A DNA stretch of 34,546 nt from assembly GCA_021737045.1 (NCBI GenBank), contig JAIPES010000018.1, positions 1 to 34,546 of the forward strand, written 5' to 3'. The translations under genes were made by a program, and so were the position numbers. Under the pieces are notes generated by a model, which was not told the origin of the DNA, searched no databases, and saw only the letters and a program-made list of their open reading frames with translations. Position 1 is the first letter of the stretch. The number at the start of each line of letters is the position of its first letter. Shown here one piece after another: positions 17,143 to 25,851 of the stretch. This stretch comes from Desulfobacteraceae bacterium. Its GTDB lineage: Bacteria; Desulfobacterota; Desulfobacteria; Desulfobacterales; Desulfosalsimonadaceae.

Positions 17143-18531
17143 TCATCCCAGCAGATGATCCGGTCCCGCAGCCGGGACGGAAGTTTCCAGGATGACCAGG
17201 GGCGCCTGGCCGCAGGCCGCCACACCCAGTCGCTGTTTCGGGCCGATATGTCCGCAAAAGCCTTGATTCATTTTCTCCCGGCCCTGGTCCCGGATCATCC
17301 AGCCGCTTCCCGAAATCAGGCTCCAGAAACACGCGGCATCTGCAGGTGATATGATCTCAAAACTTTTTTCAGGGTCGATTTCAATGCGCCGGATCGCGCA
17401 TTGTGCGTCAGTGTGGATTTCAATCACAACGCCCCAGGACAGAAACCGGGTGGGATGCAAAAAGGCTTCACTACGGTTGCGCGCCTTGAGACCGGACACA
17501 ACCGACTTGACCTCCTGGCTCCGGGTGCGGTCGGCCACCAGCACCGCATCAGCTGTTTCCACAATCACCAAATCCCGGATGCCGGCTGCGGCCACCAGCC
17601 GGGATTGCGCAAACACAAGGCTGTTTTTTGTTTTCTCGACCAAAACATCGCCTGTGCAGACGTTTCCGTTTTCATCCCCGGTGCCGCACTCCCACATGGC
17701 CGCCCAGGAGCCAAGATCGCTCCACCCGGCATCCAATGGGACCATCACGCCTTTTTCGGTTTTTTCCATGACCGCATAATCAATGGAATCCGATCGGCAC
17801 CGGCCAAAGGCGCCCGGGTCCAGAAAAAGGGCATCCTGGTCAACACGCCCGTTTTCCAGGGCAAGGCTGCAGGCATCAGCCATTTCCGGGTCAAGCTGTT
17901 TGAGTTCTTCCCAGATATCTGCGGCCCGAAACAGAAACATCCCTGAGTTCCAGCAGTACTGCCCCGAATCCAGATACTGCTGCGCGGTTTCCAGATCCGG
18001 CTTTTCCACAAACCTGGAAATGGCAAAGGCTTTCGCTTCTCCGGCATCCGTGGCCGGCCCTTTGCGGATATAGCCGTAGCCGGTTTCAGGGCTTTGGGGG
18101 ACCACGCCAAAGGTGGTCAGATACCCCTGCCGGGCAAAGGCGGCGGCTGTGTGCACTGCCTCGTGGAAAGCCACAACGTCGCGGATCAGGTGGTCTGCGG
18201 GCAGCACCAGGATCTGCTCATCTGCGGACCGGGACATGGCTTTTAATGCCGCCACTGCAATCGCCGGTGCCGTGTTTCTCCCGACTGTTTCCAGGATGAG
18301 CTCGAATCCGTGGATCCCGATTTCCCAAAGCTGGCGGGCAATGCCGTATCTGTAGGTTTCATTGCAAAGCACCACCGGCGGCTCCAGGTCCGCAATCCCG
18401 TCAAGGCGCATCAGGGTATGCTGAAGCATGGTATGCGCGTCTGTCATCGCAAGAAGCTGTTTCGGATAAAGCTCCCGGGACATGGGCCACAGCCGGGTAC
18501 CGGAACCGCCTGCCAGGATCACGGGAATCAT
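17143..18531 (-). CDS. manC: Mannose-1-phosphate guanylyltransferase
   Basis: Makes GDP-mannose from mannose-1-phosphate and GTP for surface polysaccharides. The 462-residue protein has the nucleotidyltransferase signature GGSGTRLWPMSR, the YPKQLL stretch and FVEKPD. After residue ~350 comes a cupin-like region corresponding to the type II phosphomannose isomerase half of AlgA/ManC, but the conserved metal-binding histidines of the QMHHHRAEHW block are not present (the aligned stretch reads FEIISPADAACFW). The protein is therefore probably monofunctional. AGGAG lies about 10 nt before the ATG. It is in line with the PPC protein gene (71-nt gap) and the Hpt gene (33-nt gap). Confidence 0.92.
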   Translation of the reverse strand: MIPVILAGGSGTRLWPMSRELYPKQLLAMTDAHTMLQHTLMRLDGIADLEPPVVLCNETYRYGIARQLWEIGIHGFELILETVGRNTAPAIAVAALKAMSRSADEQILVLPADHLIRDVVAFHEAVHTAAAFARQGYLTTFGVVPQSPETGYGYIRKGPATDAGEAKAFAISRFVEKPDLETAQQYLDSGQYCWNSGMFLFRAADIWEELKQLDPEMADACSLALENGRVDQDALFLDPGAFGRCRSDSIDYAVMEKTEKGVMVPLDAGWSDLGSWAAMWECGTGDENGNVCTGDVLVEKTKNSLVFAQSRLVAAAGIRDLVIVETADAVLVADRTRSQEVKSVVSGLKARNRSEAFLHPTRFLSWGVVIEIHTDAQCAIRRIEIDPEKSFEIISPADAACFWSLISGSGWMIRDQGREKMNQGFCGHIGPKQRLGVAACGQAPLVILETSVPAAGPDHLLG

Positions 18532-18602
18532 AAAATCAGGTCTCCTTTTTCAGGATGGTTTCGCAAATTAAGGTCGATCTCTTTGCCCTGTGAACATTTT
18601 AA

Positions 18603-19046
18603 TCACGGACAAAGCAGTTCAAAGCCTGTTGCAGCATCCGGCAGACGCCGGGCATCTGTGCCGGCGATCTCGATGACCACAGCTTCCATAACCTGCCAGA
18701 CCTTCACCCCTGTGCGCACGCACCCGGTCACGCTGCTTTGCCCCCGGCCGCAGGCCATGTGCAGGTGCAGCACGGGTTTGCCTGCTTGATCGGGAAAAAT
18801 CGTACCCGTGCCAGCAGCCTCGTGCACAGCTTCAAGCAGATGGGTCATGGGGGAGATCTGCGCCGTCCGGCCGTTTTCAGGCCCCACCACCAGGCGGCTG
18901 TCCTTGTCCGCCCCGCCCAGGATGATGATGGCTGCGGCTGTGATCCCGTTTTCCGCAGCAAAGGCTTCAATGGCCTCATGGACAATATCGCCGTCTTCGA
19001 GCCGAATCACAAACACCCGGCCAAGTGATGCCTCTGAATATTTCAT
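18603..19046 (-). CDS. PPC (DUF296)-domain protein
   Basis: Protein of 147 residues that consists only of the PPC/DUF296 fold. Visible marks are RLEDGDIVHEAIEAFA, the LHLHMACGRG block with its His cluster, and SVTGCVRTGVKVWQVMEAVV. In plants this domain is joined to AT-hooks and binds DNA. The bacterial stand-alone proteins form trimers of unknown function, and there is no AT-hook here. GGAG lies 8 nt before the ATG. The gene follows thiE-thiL by 23 nt, so it is probably in the same transcript. Confidence 0.85.
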   Translation of the reverse strand: MKYSEASLGRVFVIRLEDGDIVHEAIEAFAAENGITAAAIIILGGADKDSRLVVGPENGRTAQISPMTHLLEAVHEAAGTGTIFPDQAGKPVLHLHMACGRGQSSVTGCVRTGVKVWQVMEAVVIEIAGTDARRLPDAATGFELLCP

Positions 19047-19069
19047 GAATTTATCTCCATGGCGGTTTT

Positions 19070-20665
19070 TTAAGCTGTGTGCCCGAAGCTCTCAATTGCC
19101 TCCGGCAGCCCCCTGACCGATTCGCCGTCATAAGCCTGGCAGGTGCCCACGCAAAAGGCCTCGGGAAGCTGCCGGGAAATGGCGGAAAACACTTCCGGCG
19201 GGCAGGCAAACAACAGCTCATAATCCTCTCCGCCAGCGGCCATGACATCTGCAGGGACTGTTTGGTATTTTTCGCAAAAGCAAGCAAACTCCGGGTCTGC
19301 CGGTGCCCGGCAAAGATCCAGGGCCGCGGTGATCCCCGAGGCCTGGGCCAGGTGGTCCACATCTCCGGCCAGTCCGTCGCTGATATCCATGACACAGTCC
19401 ACCCGGTGGTCTGCCAGCACCGCGGCTGCATCAAACCGGGCCATGGGGCGTTTGAACGCCTCAACCAGGCCGGGAAAAGCAAAATCGCCCTTCATCAGGC
19501 ACTCCAGCCCGGCCCGGGCCCGGCCCAGGGGGCCGGTGACATAAAGCCCAAAGCCGGGCCGGGCAGCCGAGCGTACGGGAAAAATACCGGCATGGCCGGA
19601 TCCCACAGCAAACATGTCAATGGCCAGGTCTTGTGCAGAAGACACGTTGCCGCCGCCAAGCACCGCGCCACAGGCGGCAAGAGATTTGCGGATGCCCTGA
19701 TAAATTTCCATGACATTTTCCCGGGAAACCGTGGCCGGCAGGGCCAGGTTGACAAATAGCGCCAGGGGCCGGGCGTAGCAGGCGGCCAGGTCGCTGAAGG
19801 CGGTTTCCGCAGCCTTGTAACCGATCTCAGGAAAGCTCTGCCAAAAGCGGCGGAAGTGAATGTTTTCATGCTGGCTATCGGTGGTGATCACGGGTCTGGT
19901 GATATCGGAAAGCAGGGCCGCGTCATCACCGGCCCCCACCCGGAGCAGTCCTTGCGGGTCTCGGCCATCGCCCGGCTGTCCCAGAATCCGGCGGATCAAT
20001 AAAAACTCGTCCTGCCAGGGCGTCTGCACAACCCGGGACCGGGTGCCGCAAGCTGCGGCAAAGCGGGCTGCTGCGCCCGCGGGATCATCTGCCCGGGTAA
20101 TGGCGCTGATCACAGCCACCCCGTCTGCGCCGCTTTCCATGCACGCGCCCACCGATTCCGGAAAAATGCCGCCAATGGCCACAACAGGAAGACCGGCCCG
20201 GCGGACCACTTCGGAAAGGCCTTGTAAACCGATGGCATCTCCGGCATCCGCCTTGGTTGCCGTGGCAAATACCGGCCCGGTTCCCAGATAATCGCATCGG
20301 GTTGTATCGGTCCGGGAAAGCTCTTCCAAATCGGCCACAGAAACTCCCACAATGGCTGCAGGGCCCAGGATCTGCCGGGCCAGGGCCGGGTCGGCGTCCT
20401 GCTGGCCCAGATGCACCCCGTCAGCACCCAGGGCCCGGGCCAGGATCATGTCGTCATTGACGATAAACCTCACCCCGTGGATGGCGCACATTTGGGCAAT
20501 GGCCTGGGCCTCATTAAAATCCGGGGGCAAAAAAGCCTTGCTGCGGTACTGGACAGCCGTGGCCCCGGCTGCTATGGCGATTTTCGCCTGCTCCAGGGGC
20601 CCGGCTCCGGAGGCGCCATCATCGGTGATAAAGTAAAACCGCAGATCGATTCTGGAATTTTTCAA
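19070..20665 (-). CDS. thiE-thiL: Bifunctional thiamine-phosphate synthase/thiamine-monophosphate kinase (ThiE-ThiL fusion)
   Basis: One chain of about 531 residues joins the last two steps of thiamine diphosphate synthesis. The first ~205 residues are the ThiE TIM barrel (VQYRSKAF, VNDDMILARALGADGVHLGQ, YLGTGPVFATATK, VVAIGGIFPESV). The rest is ThiL of the AIR-synthase fold (VGAGDDAALL, GYKAAETAFSDLAA, VTGPLGRARAGL, CVMDISDGLAGD, AGGEDYELLF). The usual ThiL GGDT motif reads GGNVSS, losing an Asp. Start: TTG at 20665 has GGGAG 4 nt upstream; GTG at 20692 adds nine residues without a ribosome site and is possible. It follows the HD gene closely and precedes the PPC gene. Confidence 0.9.
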   Translation of the reverse strand: MKNSRIDLRFYFITDDGASGAGPLEQAKIAIAAGATAVQYRSKAFLPPDFNEAQAIAQMCAIHGVRFIVNDDMILARALGADGVHLGQQDADPALARQILGPAAIVGVSVADLEELSRTDTTRCDYLGTGPVFATATKADAGDAIGLQGLSEVVRRAGLPVVAIGGIFPESVGACMESGADGVAVISAITRADDPAGAAARFAAACGTRSRVVQTPWQDEFLLIRRILGQPGDGRDPQGLLRVGAGDDAALLSDITRPVITTDSQHENIHFRRFWQSFPEIGYKAAETAFSDLAACYARPLALFVNLALPATVSRENVMEIYQGIRKSLAACGAVLGGGNVSSAQDLAIDMFAVGSGHAGIFPVRSAARPGFGLYVTGPLGRARAGLECLMKGDFAFPGLVEAFKRPMARFDAAAVLADHRVDCVMDISDGLAGDVDHLAQASGITAALDLCRAPADPEFACFCEKYQTVPADVMAAGGEDYELLFACPPEVFSAISRQLPEAFCVGTCQAYDGESVRGLPEAIESFGHTA

Positions 20666-20703
20666 AACACTCCCACGAATTTGACAAAACACGGCTGTCG
20701 CAT

Positions 20704-21255
20704 CTACACGCAGGCGCCGAAAATTTGCTGCCAGTGCTTAAAACGCCTGGTTTTCTCAGGCCCCCAGGGCTCCAGGGAGGCGGCCACTGCAGCCGGGTCC
20801 TTTCGGGTGCCCTCAGGCGGCGGCATCTTGGAAAAAAACAGATCCGCAAAACAGATGATCTGCTCTTCCAGGGTTTCAGGCAGCATGTCGCGCACCGGCA
20901 GGGCAAGCTGCTGTCGGGCAATATCTTCTGCGGAAAGCCCCACGCCCACGTGGCGTTCACATACCCGGGCATGAGCCGGCAGACCGTGGCTTTCCAGTAT
21001 CTGCGCACCCAGCCACCCGTGGCAGACATACGAATATGAGCCGAAACACCCGATTTCCGGGGCATTGACCCGACAGATACCGATATCATGGAGCATGGCC
21101 GCCTCCCGGATAAACCCTGTATCCGGTGCCAGGTGCACCACCCGTTGGGCCACGGTCAGGGCGGCTTCGGCCACGGCTGTGCTGTGGCCGATCAGCACCC
21201 GGTAAGCCAGGGTCCCGGGCCGGTAATAATTGCGAACCAGATCAAGCGGGTTCAT
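20704..21255 (-). CDS. HD-superfamily phosphohydrolase
   Basis: Soluble protein of 183 residues with the metal-binding pattern of HD enzymes: H24 (LIGHSTAV), H56-D57 (MLHDIGI), H79 (CHGWLG), H102 (ERHVGVG) and D138 (CFADLF). The ATG at 21255 overlaps the prfB stop by 14 nt, which suggests coupling; the reading frame continues upstream, antisense-free but inside prfB, and that part is not native. The family acts on nucleotides or phosphate esters; the substrate here is unknown. Confidence 0.88.
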   Translation of the reverse strand: MNPLDLVRNYYRPGTLAYRVLIGHSTAVAEAALTVAQRVVHLAPDTGFIREAAMLHDIGICRVNAPEIGCFGSYSYVCHGWLGAQILESHGLPAHARVCERHVGVGLSAEDIARQQLALPVRDMLPETLEEQIICFADLFFSKMPPPEGTRKDPAAVAASLEPWGPEKTRRFKHWQQIFGACV

Positions 21256-22370
21256 TGACCGCAGAGGCGTTTTGCTGAACGCCGGACAAAAGCACCGCCT
21301 CGATAAACGGATCAATCCAGCCGTCCAGCACCGCGTTGACATTGCCCACATCCATGTTGATCCTGTGATCCTTGACCATCTGATAGGGATGGAGAACATA
21401 GGAGCGGATCTGGTTGCCCCAGGCGATCTCGCCCTTGCCTTCATGGATGGCCTGCATCTTGCGTTCCTGCTTTTCCTGCTCCTGCTGATAAAGCCTTGCC
21501 CGGAGCACCCGCATGGCCAGTTCCCGGTTCCGAAACTGGGATTTTTCCTGCTGGCACTGCACCACAATGCCGGTTGGCTGATGGGTGATGCGCACAGCGC
21601 TGCTGGTCTTGTTCACGTGCTGGCCGCCTGCGCCGCTGGCGCGGAACGTATCCACCCGAAGATCGTTTTCATCGATATCCACCACGATTTCATCATCGAT
21701 TTCCGGGTAGACAAACACCGATGCAAAGGAGGTGTGCCGTTTGCCGCTGGCGTTAAAAGGCGATATCCGCACCAGCCGGTGCACCCCGGTTTCCACCTTG
21801 AGATAGCCGAAAGCGTTTTCCCCTTTGGCGGTAAAGGTCACGCTCTTGATGCCGGCTTCGTCTCCGGGCTGCAAATCCATGATATCAATGGTATATTTCT
21901 TTTCCTCGCACCACCGGTGGTACATGCGAAACAGCATCTCGGCCCAGTCCTGGGCCTCGGTGCCGCCGGCGCCGGCATTAATCGATACAATGGCATTTCG
22001 GCTGTCATCTGTGCCGCTTAGCATCATGTCCACGGAAAACCGGCGGATCTGTTTTTCCAGTTTTTCTGCATGACGGCGCACCTCTGTCAAAGAAGACGGG
22101 TCGTCTTCTTCCTCGGCCAGTTCCAGCAGCACGCCGCAGTCTTCGATCTCCTTGTAAAGGTTCTGCCACCTTTCCATGCGCTGGCTTAGGCGGGAGCGCT
22201 CCTGGAGGATCTTTCTGGCATTGTCCGGATCATTCCAGAAATCTTCGGCAGCCAGAAGGCTTTCGATTTCCGCCAGGCGCCGCTGCGTTTCAGGGATGTC
22301 AAAGATACCCCTTTAGCTGGTCGATTTTTTCATACAACTCATTTACCATGGATTTGAGTTCCTCAGACAT
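21242..22370 (-). CDS. prfB: Peptide chain release factor 2, expressed by programmed +1 frameshift
   Basis: RF2 ends translation at UGA and UAA. The full product is about 375 residues (E. coli 365): 23 codons from ATG 22370 to CTT, a +1 shift over the in-frame TGA at 22299-22301, then 352 codons. The zero frame reads MSEELKSMVNELYEKIDQ, and after the shift DIPETQRRLAEIESLL follows. Hallmarks are the tripeptide anticodon SPF (RISPFNASGKRH) and the catalytic GGQ (ASGAGGQHVNKT). AGGAGG lies ahead of the start. The upstream neighbour is lnt (90-nt gap) and the downstream HD gene overlaps by 14 nt. A single-frame call would wrongly shorten it to begin near 22177. Confidence 0.97.
22299..22315 (-). 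other. prfB recoding site
   Basis: On the minus strand the site reads AAGGGG-TAT-CTT-TGA-C. The internal Shine-Dalgarno-like AGGGG lies 3 nt before the slippery CTT, and the stop is TGA followed by C, matching the E. coli frameshift cassette. When RF2 is scarce the ribosome slips +1 at CTT and completes RF2, so the site autoregulates. Confidence 0.95.
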
Positions 22371-22460
22371 GGCCCTTGTCCTCCTTAATTTTTAACAAAA
22401 GATATAATGCCCCTGTCCGGAGCGATTTTCCATAAGATCCGGTTTGTTTTTCCTTCTTTA

Positions 22461-24044
22461 TCAGGAATCCCGGCGGGTTCTCAAGCCTTTTCTCAGGCCG
22501 GCCAGGATGAAAACCAGGGCTGCGGCCGCACAAAGGCCCGGCAGCAGATGGGGAAAGCGGGTGTAAAATCCCACTTTGTCTCCGGCAGGCGCCACGTTGC
22601 GGGTCAGGCTGGTGGTCTGAAAAACCGCGGAAGACGCCCGGATGCGGCCGGCCGGATCAATAAAGCCGCTAATGCCGGTGTTGGCCGCCCGCACCACCGG
22701 CCTGCGGTTTTCCACGGCCCGGAACACGGCCATGGAAAAATGCTGAAACGGCGCGGAAGTGTCACCAAACCAGGCATCATTGGTGATATTGACCAAAATA
22801 TCGGCCCCGGCACGGACCATGGCCGCTGAAAGGTGGGGGAAAATAATTTCATAGCAAATCTGCACGCCCATATCCGCATTGCCGGCCGAAAGCAGGCGCC
22901 CGGGCCGGCCCTGAGAAAAATCGCCGGTTTCGGGCACGATTTTGCCCACAAACGGCAGCCATTTTTTCAGGGGCACATATTCGCCAAACGGCACCAGGTG
23001 AACCTTGTCATACCGGCCCTTCACCCGTCCCCGGTGGTCAATGAGATAGGCGGAGTTAAACAAACGCAGTCTTTTTCCGTCCTCCGGGCGCTCATAGGCC
23101 GGTGCGCCGGCCAGCAAAGGGATTTCCATCCGTTCTGCCGTATCCAGGACCCGCCGGGTGCGCTGCGAATCATGAAAGAAATAAAACGGCACTGCGGTTT
23201 CAGGCCATACAACCAGGTCAGGCTGTTTTTCGGCAGCACTGAACGAAAGCCGGATATATTTGTCTAAAATCGCCTCCACATGGGCGTCATCCCATTTCAG
23301 GGACTGCTCGATGTTGGCCTGGATCACGGATACGCGCAGCTGGCCGGCAGACATGTCTGCGGCATCCTGTTCTGCCAGCCGAAACATCCCGTATCCACCA
23401 TTTGCGGCAAAAAGCCCGGCCGCAACCAGCAGGCCGGCAACGGCCGCACCCCGGCCCACCGGGCGGTTTTGCCACCGGGCATGAAACAAATGCATGAAAA
23501 TGAGAAAAAAACACGCGCTCACCGCGCAGACAAAAAAAGAGACCCCGTAGACACCGAACAAATCCGCTGACTGGATCAAAACCGGATACCGGTACTGGCT
23601 GTAGCCTGCAAGACCCCATGGAAAACCGGAAAACAAAAAAGTTTTGGCATATTCCAGAGCCACCCAGCAGACCGGGACCCAGATTACCAGAAACACCGGC
23701 TGCACAGGCACAAGCGTGACAGCCCAGGCAAACACCCCCGTATACAGGGCCAGGTAAAACGCCAGCAACAGCAGGGCAAAAAAGCTCAGCCACACGGGCA
23801 TGGGGCCGTAGCGGTGCATGGTGGGCACCAGCCAGTACAAAAGCAGCAGATAATGCACAAATCCGGCAAGCACTCCGAAAAGAAACGCCGCGCCCCCGCG
23901 GACCCGGAAGATCCCGGCCAGCAAAAGCCCCGGGGCAAACCACGCGGCAAAGCCCGTCCCAATTTTATCAAATGCGCATGCCAGCACTACACCTGCGGCA
24001 ATGCAGAAAAACAGGGAAACGCTTTTTTCCGGGCTCAGTTTCAT
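22461..24044 (-). CDS. lnt: Apolipoprotein N-acyltransferase
   Basis: Inner-membrane enzyme that adds the third acyl chain to bacterial lipoproteins. From ATG 24044 it has 527 residues. The first ~225 residues contain about six to seven membrane helices. The nitrilase-like domain follows with the catalytic triad E282 (VVWPETAVPF), K347 (YDKVHLVPFGEYVP) and C397 (QICYEIIFP), and a final membrane helix near the end. A TTG at 24074 would add ten residues, but no start has a good ribosome site. It appears to head the lnt-prfB-HD-thiEL-PPC-manC-Hpt run. Copy 2 of the repeat ends about 60 nt before this start, and a TATATT-like -10 sits at the junction. Confidence 0.95.
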   Translation of the reverse strand: MKLSPEKSVSLFFCIAAGVVLACAFDKIGTGFAAWFAPGLLLAGIFRVRGGAAFLFGVLAGFVHYLLLLYWLVPTMHRYGPMPVWLSFFALLLLAFYLALYTGVFAWAVTLVPVQPVFLVIWVPVCWVALEYAKTFLFSGFPWGLAGYSQYRYPVLIQSADLFGVYGVSFFVCAVSACFFLIFMHLFHARWQNRPVGRGAAVAGLLVAAGLFAANGGYGMFRLAEQDAADMSAGQLRVSVIQANIEQSLKWDDAHVEAILDKYIRLSFSAAEKQPDLVVWPETAVPFYFFHDSQRTRRVLDTAERMEIPLLAGAPAYERPEDGKRLRLFNSAYLIDHRGRVKGRYDKVHLVPFGEYVPLKKWLPFVGKIVPETGDFSQGRPGRLLSAGNADMGVQICYEIIFPHLSAAMVRAGADILVNITNDAWFGDTSAPFQHFSMAVFRAVENRRPVVRAANTGISGFIDPAGRIRASSAVFQTTSLTRNVAPAGDKVGFYTRFPHLLPGLCAAAALVFILAGLRKGLRTRRDS

Positions 24045-24103
24045 GGCAGGCGCTGATCCAAATTTCACTTTCAAACCAAGTTTTGTTTAAAATATAAGGA
24101 TGA

Positions 24104-24252
24104 CGGCACCGTAAAAAGTCTGATTTCAGATGGTGCCGGAAAAAGTTCAAGATCAAGGCTTGCGTAATTTCGAAGAATGCAGCGCACTTATCCGTACGTG
24201 AAATTCTGAGAAATTATGCATAACGCAGATATTGGACTTTTACGGCGCCATC
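24104..24252. repeat. Dispersed 149-bp palindromic repeat, copy 2 (MITE-like)
   Basis: Same element as 13676-13825, in the same orientation, about 88% identical by hand alignment. It is flanked by the direct repeat AAGGATGA at 24096-24103 and 24253-24260, a different sequence from the flank of copy 1. The main stem GCGTAATTTC (24162-24171) / GAAATTATGC (24210-24219) differs from copy 1 by paired changes that keep the helix. The left end CGGCACCG and right end GGCGCCATC are inverted. No coding content is seen. Confidence 0.85.
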
Positions 24253-24260
24253 AAGGATGA

Positions 24261-24389
24261 TGGAATCGTAAAAAGGCCCAAATCGGATATAACCGCTAAT
24301 CAATGAACAAATAAGTTATTGATTTTACCTAACACTTAATCACTTAAAACTTAACACTGCCTGTAAAAAAGACTTTTTACAGGCTCATC
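24261..24389. repeat. Related element sharing only the ends of the dispersed repeat
   Basis: Directly next to copy 2, this 129-bp stretch begins TGGAATCGTAAAAAG and ends CTTTTTACAGGCTCATC, like the ends of the repeat family. It is bounded by AAGGATGA (24253-24260) and AAGGATGG (24390-24397). The interior is AT-rich and unrelated, with an AATCAAT/ATTGATT inverted repeat and short tandem AACACTTAA-like words. It may be a diverged or composite family member inserted into the same target. Confidence 0.5.
24360..24383. repeat. Perfect 10-bp hairpin CCTGTAAAAA/TTTTTACAGG
   Basis: The arms 24360-24369 and 24374-24383 enclose AGAC. It forms the right end of the related element. Its T-run is inside the stem, so terminator activity is doubtful, although it lies between the minus-strand lnt operon and the plus-strand decarboxylase gene. 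Confidence 0.55.
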
Positions 24390-24397
24390 AAGGATGG

Positions 24398-24655
24398 CTC
24401 TTACAAGATTTCCGACTATTTGTTTGTCTGCCGTCATAGCACAACAAGGCGGCTGCGGCAAGGCGCAGGGGCCCGGGCGGAAAAAATCCGCCGGCCGAAG
24501 CCATTGATAACCGCGGCAATTTTGTTTGAAACTCTCTTCGGGATTTGTTAAAAGAAAAGACAATGCCCGCGGGGCGTTTTAGAACACGAAAACAGCGCAT
24601 GGGCGGCCGGTACACACCGGTCCTGTGGTATTCACTCCGCACCGGAATTTTTTTC
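24398..24655. other. Non-coding spacer before the decarboxylase gene, with a weak promoter
   Basis: I see no gene here. It holds a small GGCGGA/TCCGCC hairpin (24476-24492) and a plus-strand TTGAAA (24526-24531) / TAAAAG (24549-24554) pair with a 17-nt spacer, a weak candidate promoter for the decarboxylase. A reading frame runs through part of it into that gene but looks non-native. Confidence 0.4.
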
Positions 24656-25618
24656 ATGTCCATTACCCGATTCAGCAAAAAACGGATCCTGGTTACCGGC
24701 GGTGCCGGTTTTATCGGCTCTCATCTGTGCGAACGTCTCCTGGACAAGGGCCATGAGGTCATCTGCGCGGACAATTTCTACACCAGCCGAAAGGCCAACA
24801 TCGCCCATCTGATCCACAACCCCTATTTTGAACTGATGCGCCATGACATCACCTTCCCGCTTTACGTGGAAGTCGATGAAATCTACAACCTGGCCGCACC
24901 CGCCTCTCCGATCCACTATCAGCTGGACCCTGTACAGACCGTGAAAACCATTGTGCACGGCGCCATTAACGTACTGGGCCTGGCCAAACGCCTGAAGGCC
25001 AAAATCCTGCAGGCATCCACAAGCGAGGTTTACGGCGATCCCCATGTGCATCCCCAGACAGAGGACTACTGGGGCAACACCAACCCCATCGGCCCGAGAT
25101 CCTGCTATGATGAAGGCAAACGATGCGCGGAAACCCTGTTTTTCGACTATTTCCGCCAGCATCAGGTGGATATCAAGGTCGTGCGGATCTTTAATACCTA
25201 TGGTCCGCGGATGCACCCGGACGATGGCCGGGTGGTGAGCAATTTCGTGCTCCAGGCCCTTTTTGGAAAAGACATCACCATCTACGGCGACGGCAGCCAG
25301 ACCCGGTCTTTCTGCTATGTTGACGACATGGTCGAAGGGCTCATGGCCATGATGGACTCCCCGGCCGGGACCACCGGACCGGTGAACCTGGGCAACCCTC
25401 AGGAAACCCCGATCCTTGCCCTGGCCGAAAAAATCGTGGAAATGACCCAAACAAAGGCGGACATTGCATTTGCACCCCTGCCGGAAAACGATCCCGTCCG
25501 CCGCCGGCCTGACACCACAAAGGCCCGGCAGCTTTTAAACTGGCAGGCCGCCACAGACCTCGACACCGGGCTATCACGCACTATTAAATACTTCTCCGAA
25601 CTGGTGGAGCAGGAATAA
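24656..25618 (+). CDS. UDP-glucuronate decarboxylase (UDP-xylose synthase type)
   Basis: Extended short-chain dehydrogenase of 320 residues. The NAD site is [14 protein letters not shown] (G15, G18, G21); catalytic residues are T122/E124 ([10 protein letters not shown]) and Y151/K155 ([10 protein letters not shown]). Family marks [41 protein letters not shown] and [15 protein letters not shown] agree closely with UXS enzymes, which oxidise and decarboxylate UDP-glucuronate to UDP-xylose for surface sugars. The ATG at 24656 is chosen because the family begins just before the Rossmann strand; the 37 upstream residues of the longer frame look unnatural. Its ribosome site is weak. It stands alone, near the chromosome-island border. 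Confidence 0.92.
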   Translation: MSITRFSKKRILVTGGAGFIGSHLCERLLDKGHEVICADNFYTSRKANIAHLIHNPYFELMRHDITFPLYVEVDEIYNLAAPASPIHYQLDPVQTVKTIVHGAINVLGLAKRLKAKILQASTSEVYGDPHVHPQTEDYWGNTNPIGPRSCYDEGKRCAETLFFDYFRQHQVDIKVVRIFNTYGPRMHPDDGRVVSNFVLQALFGKDITIYGDGSQTRSFCYVDDMVEGLMAMMDSPAGTTGPVNLGNPQETPILALAEKIVEMTQTKADIAFAPLPENDPVRRRPDTTKARQLLNWQAATDLDTGLSRTIKYFSELVEQE

Positions 25619-25629
25619 CAGGAGGGAGT

Positions 25630-25676
25630 TGGCCGGGGCGGCAGGATTTGAACCTTCGACTTCCTGCTCCCAAAGC
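25630..25676 (-). other. 3' half of tRNA-Pro(UGG), probable attachment-site remnant
   Basis: On the minus strand the sequence reads from the anticodon loop TTTGGGA (anticodon TGG) through the stem GCAGG, the T-loop GGTTCAAATCC and the acceptor CGCCCCGG to CCA. The 5' half of a tRNA (acceptor, D-arm) is absent; AT-rich DNA follows instead. The T-stem has a mismatch and the base before CCA is G rather than the A normal for tRNA-Pro, so it is decayed. An integrase remnant starts 175 nt away. This pattern is what integration into the 3' end of a tRNA leaves at one border. Confidence 0.75.
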
Positions 25677-25851
25677 AAAAAAGTCAATTTTTCACCCCTC
25701 TTCAAAGATTTTCAATTATCCACAAACTGCTTGAATTCTTAAACAGAATTATGCCATATGCACTTCATGGCATTTCATTCAAATTCATCCAACCTCACGC
25801 TTTTTTCTCCCCTGTTTTGTACCCCATTTTACGGGAGAAGGGATTGAAATT

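Noticed and set aside
20704-21567. A 287-residue HD protein starting inside prfB
   Set aside because: The first ~100 residues are the out-of-frame reading of prfB; the HD family begins at the ATG at 21255.
24360-24383. Bidirectional terminator between lnt and the decarboxylase
   Set aside because: The T-run lies inside the stem rather than after it, and the hairpin is better explained as the end of a repeat-related element.
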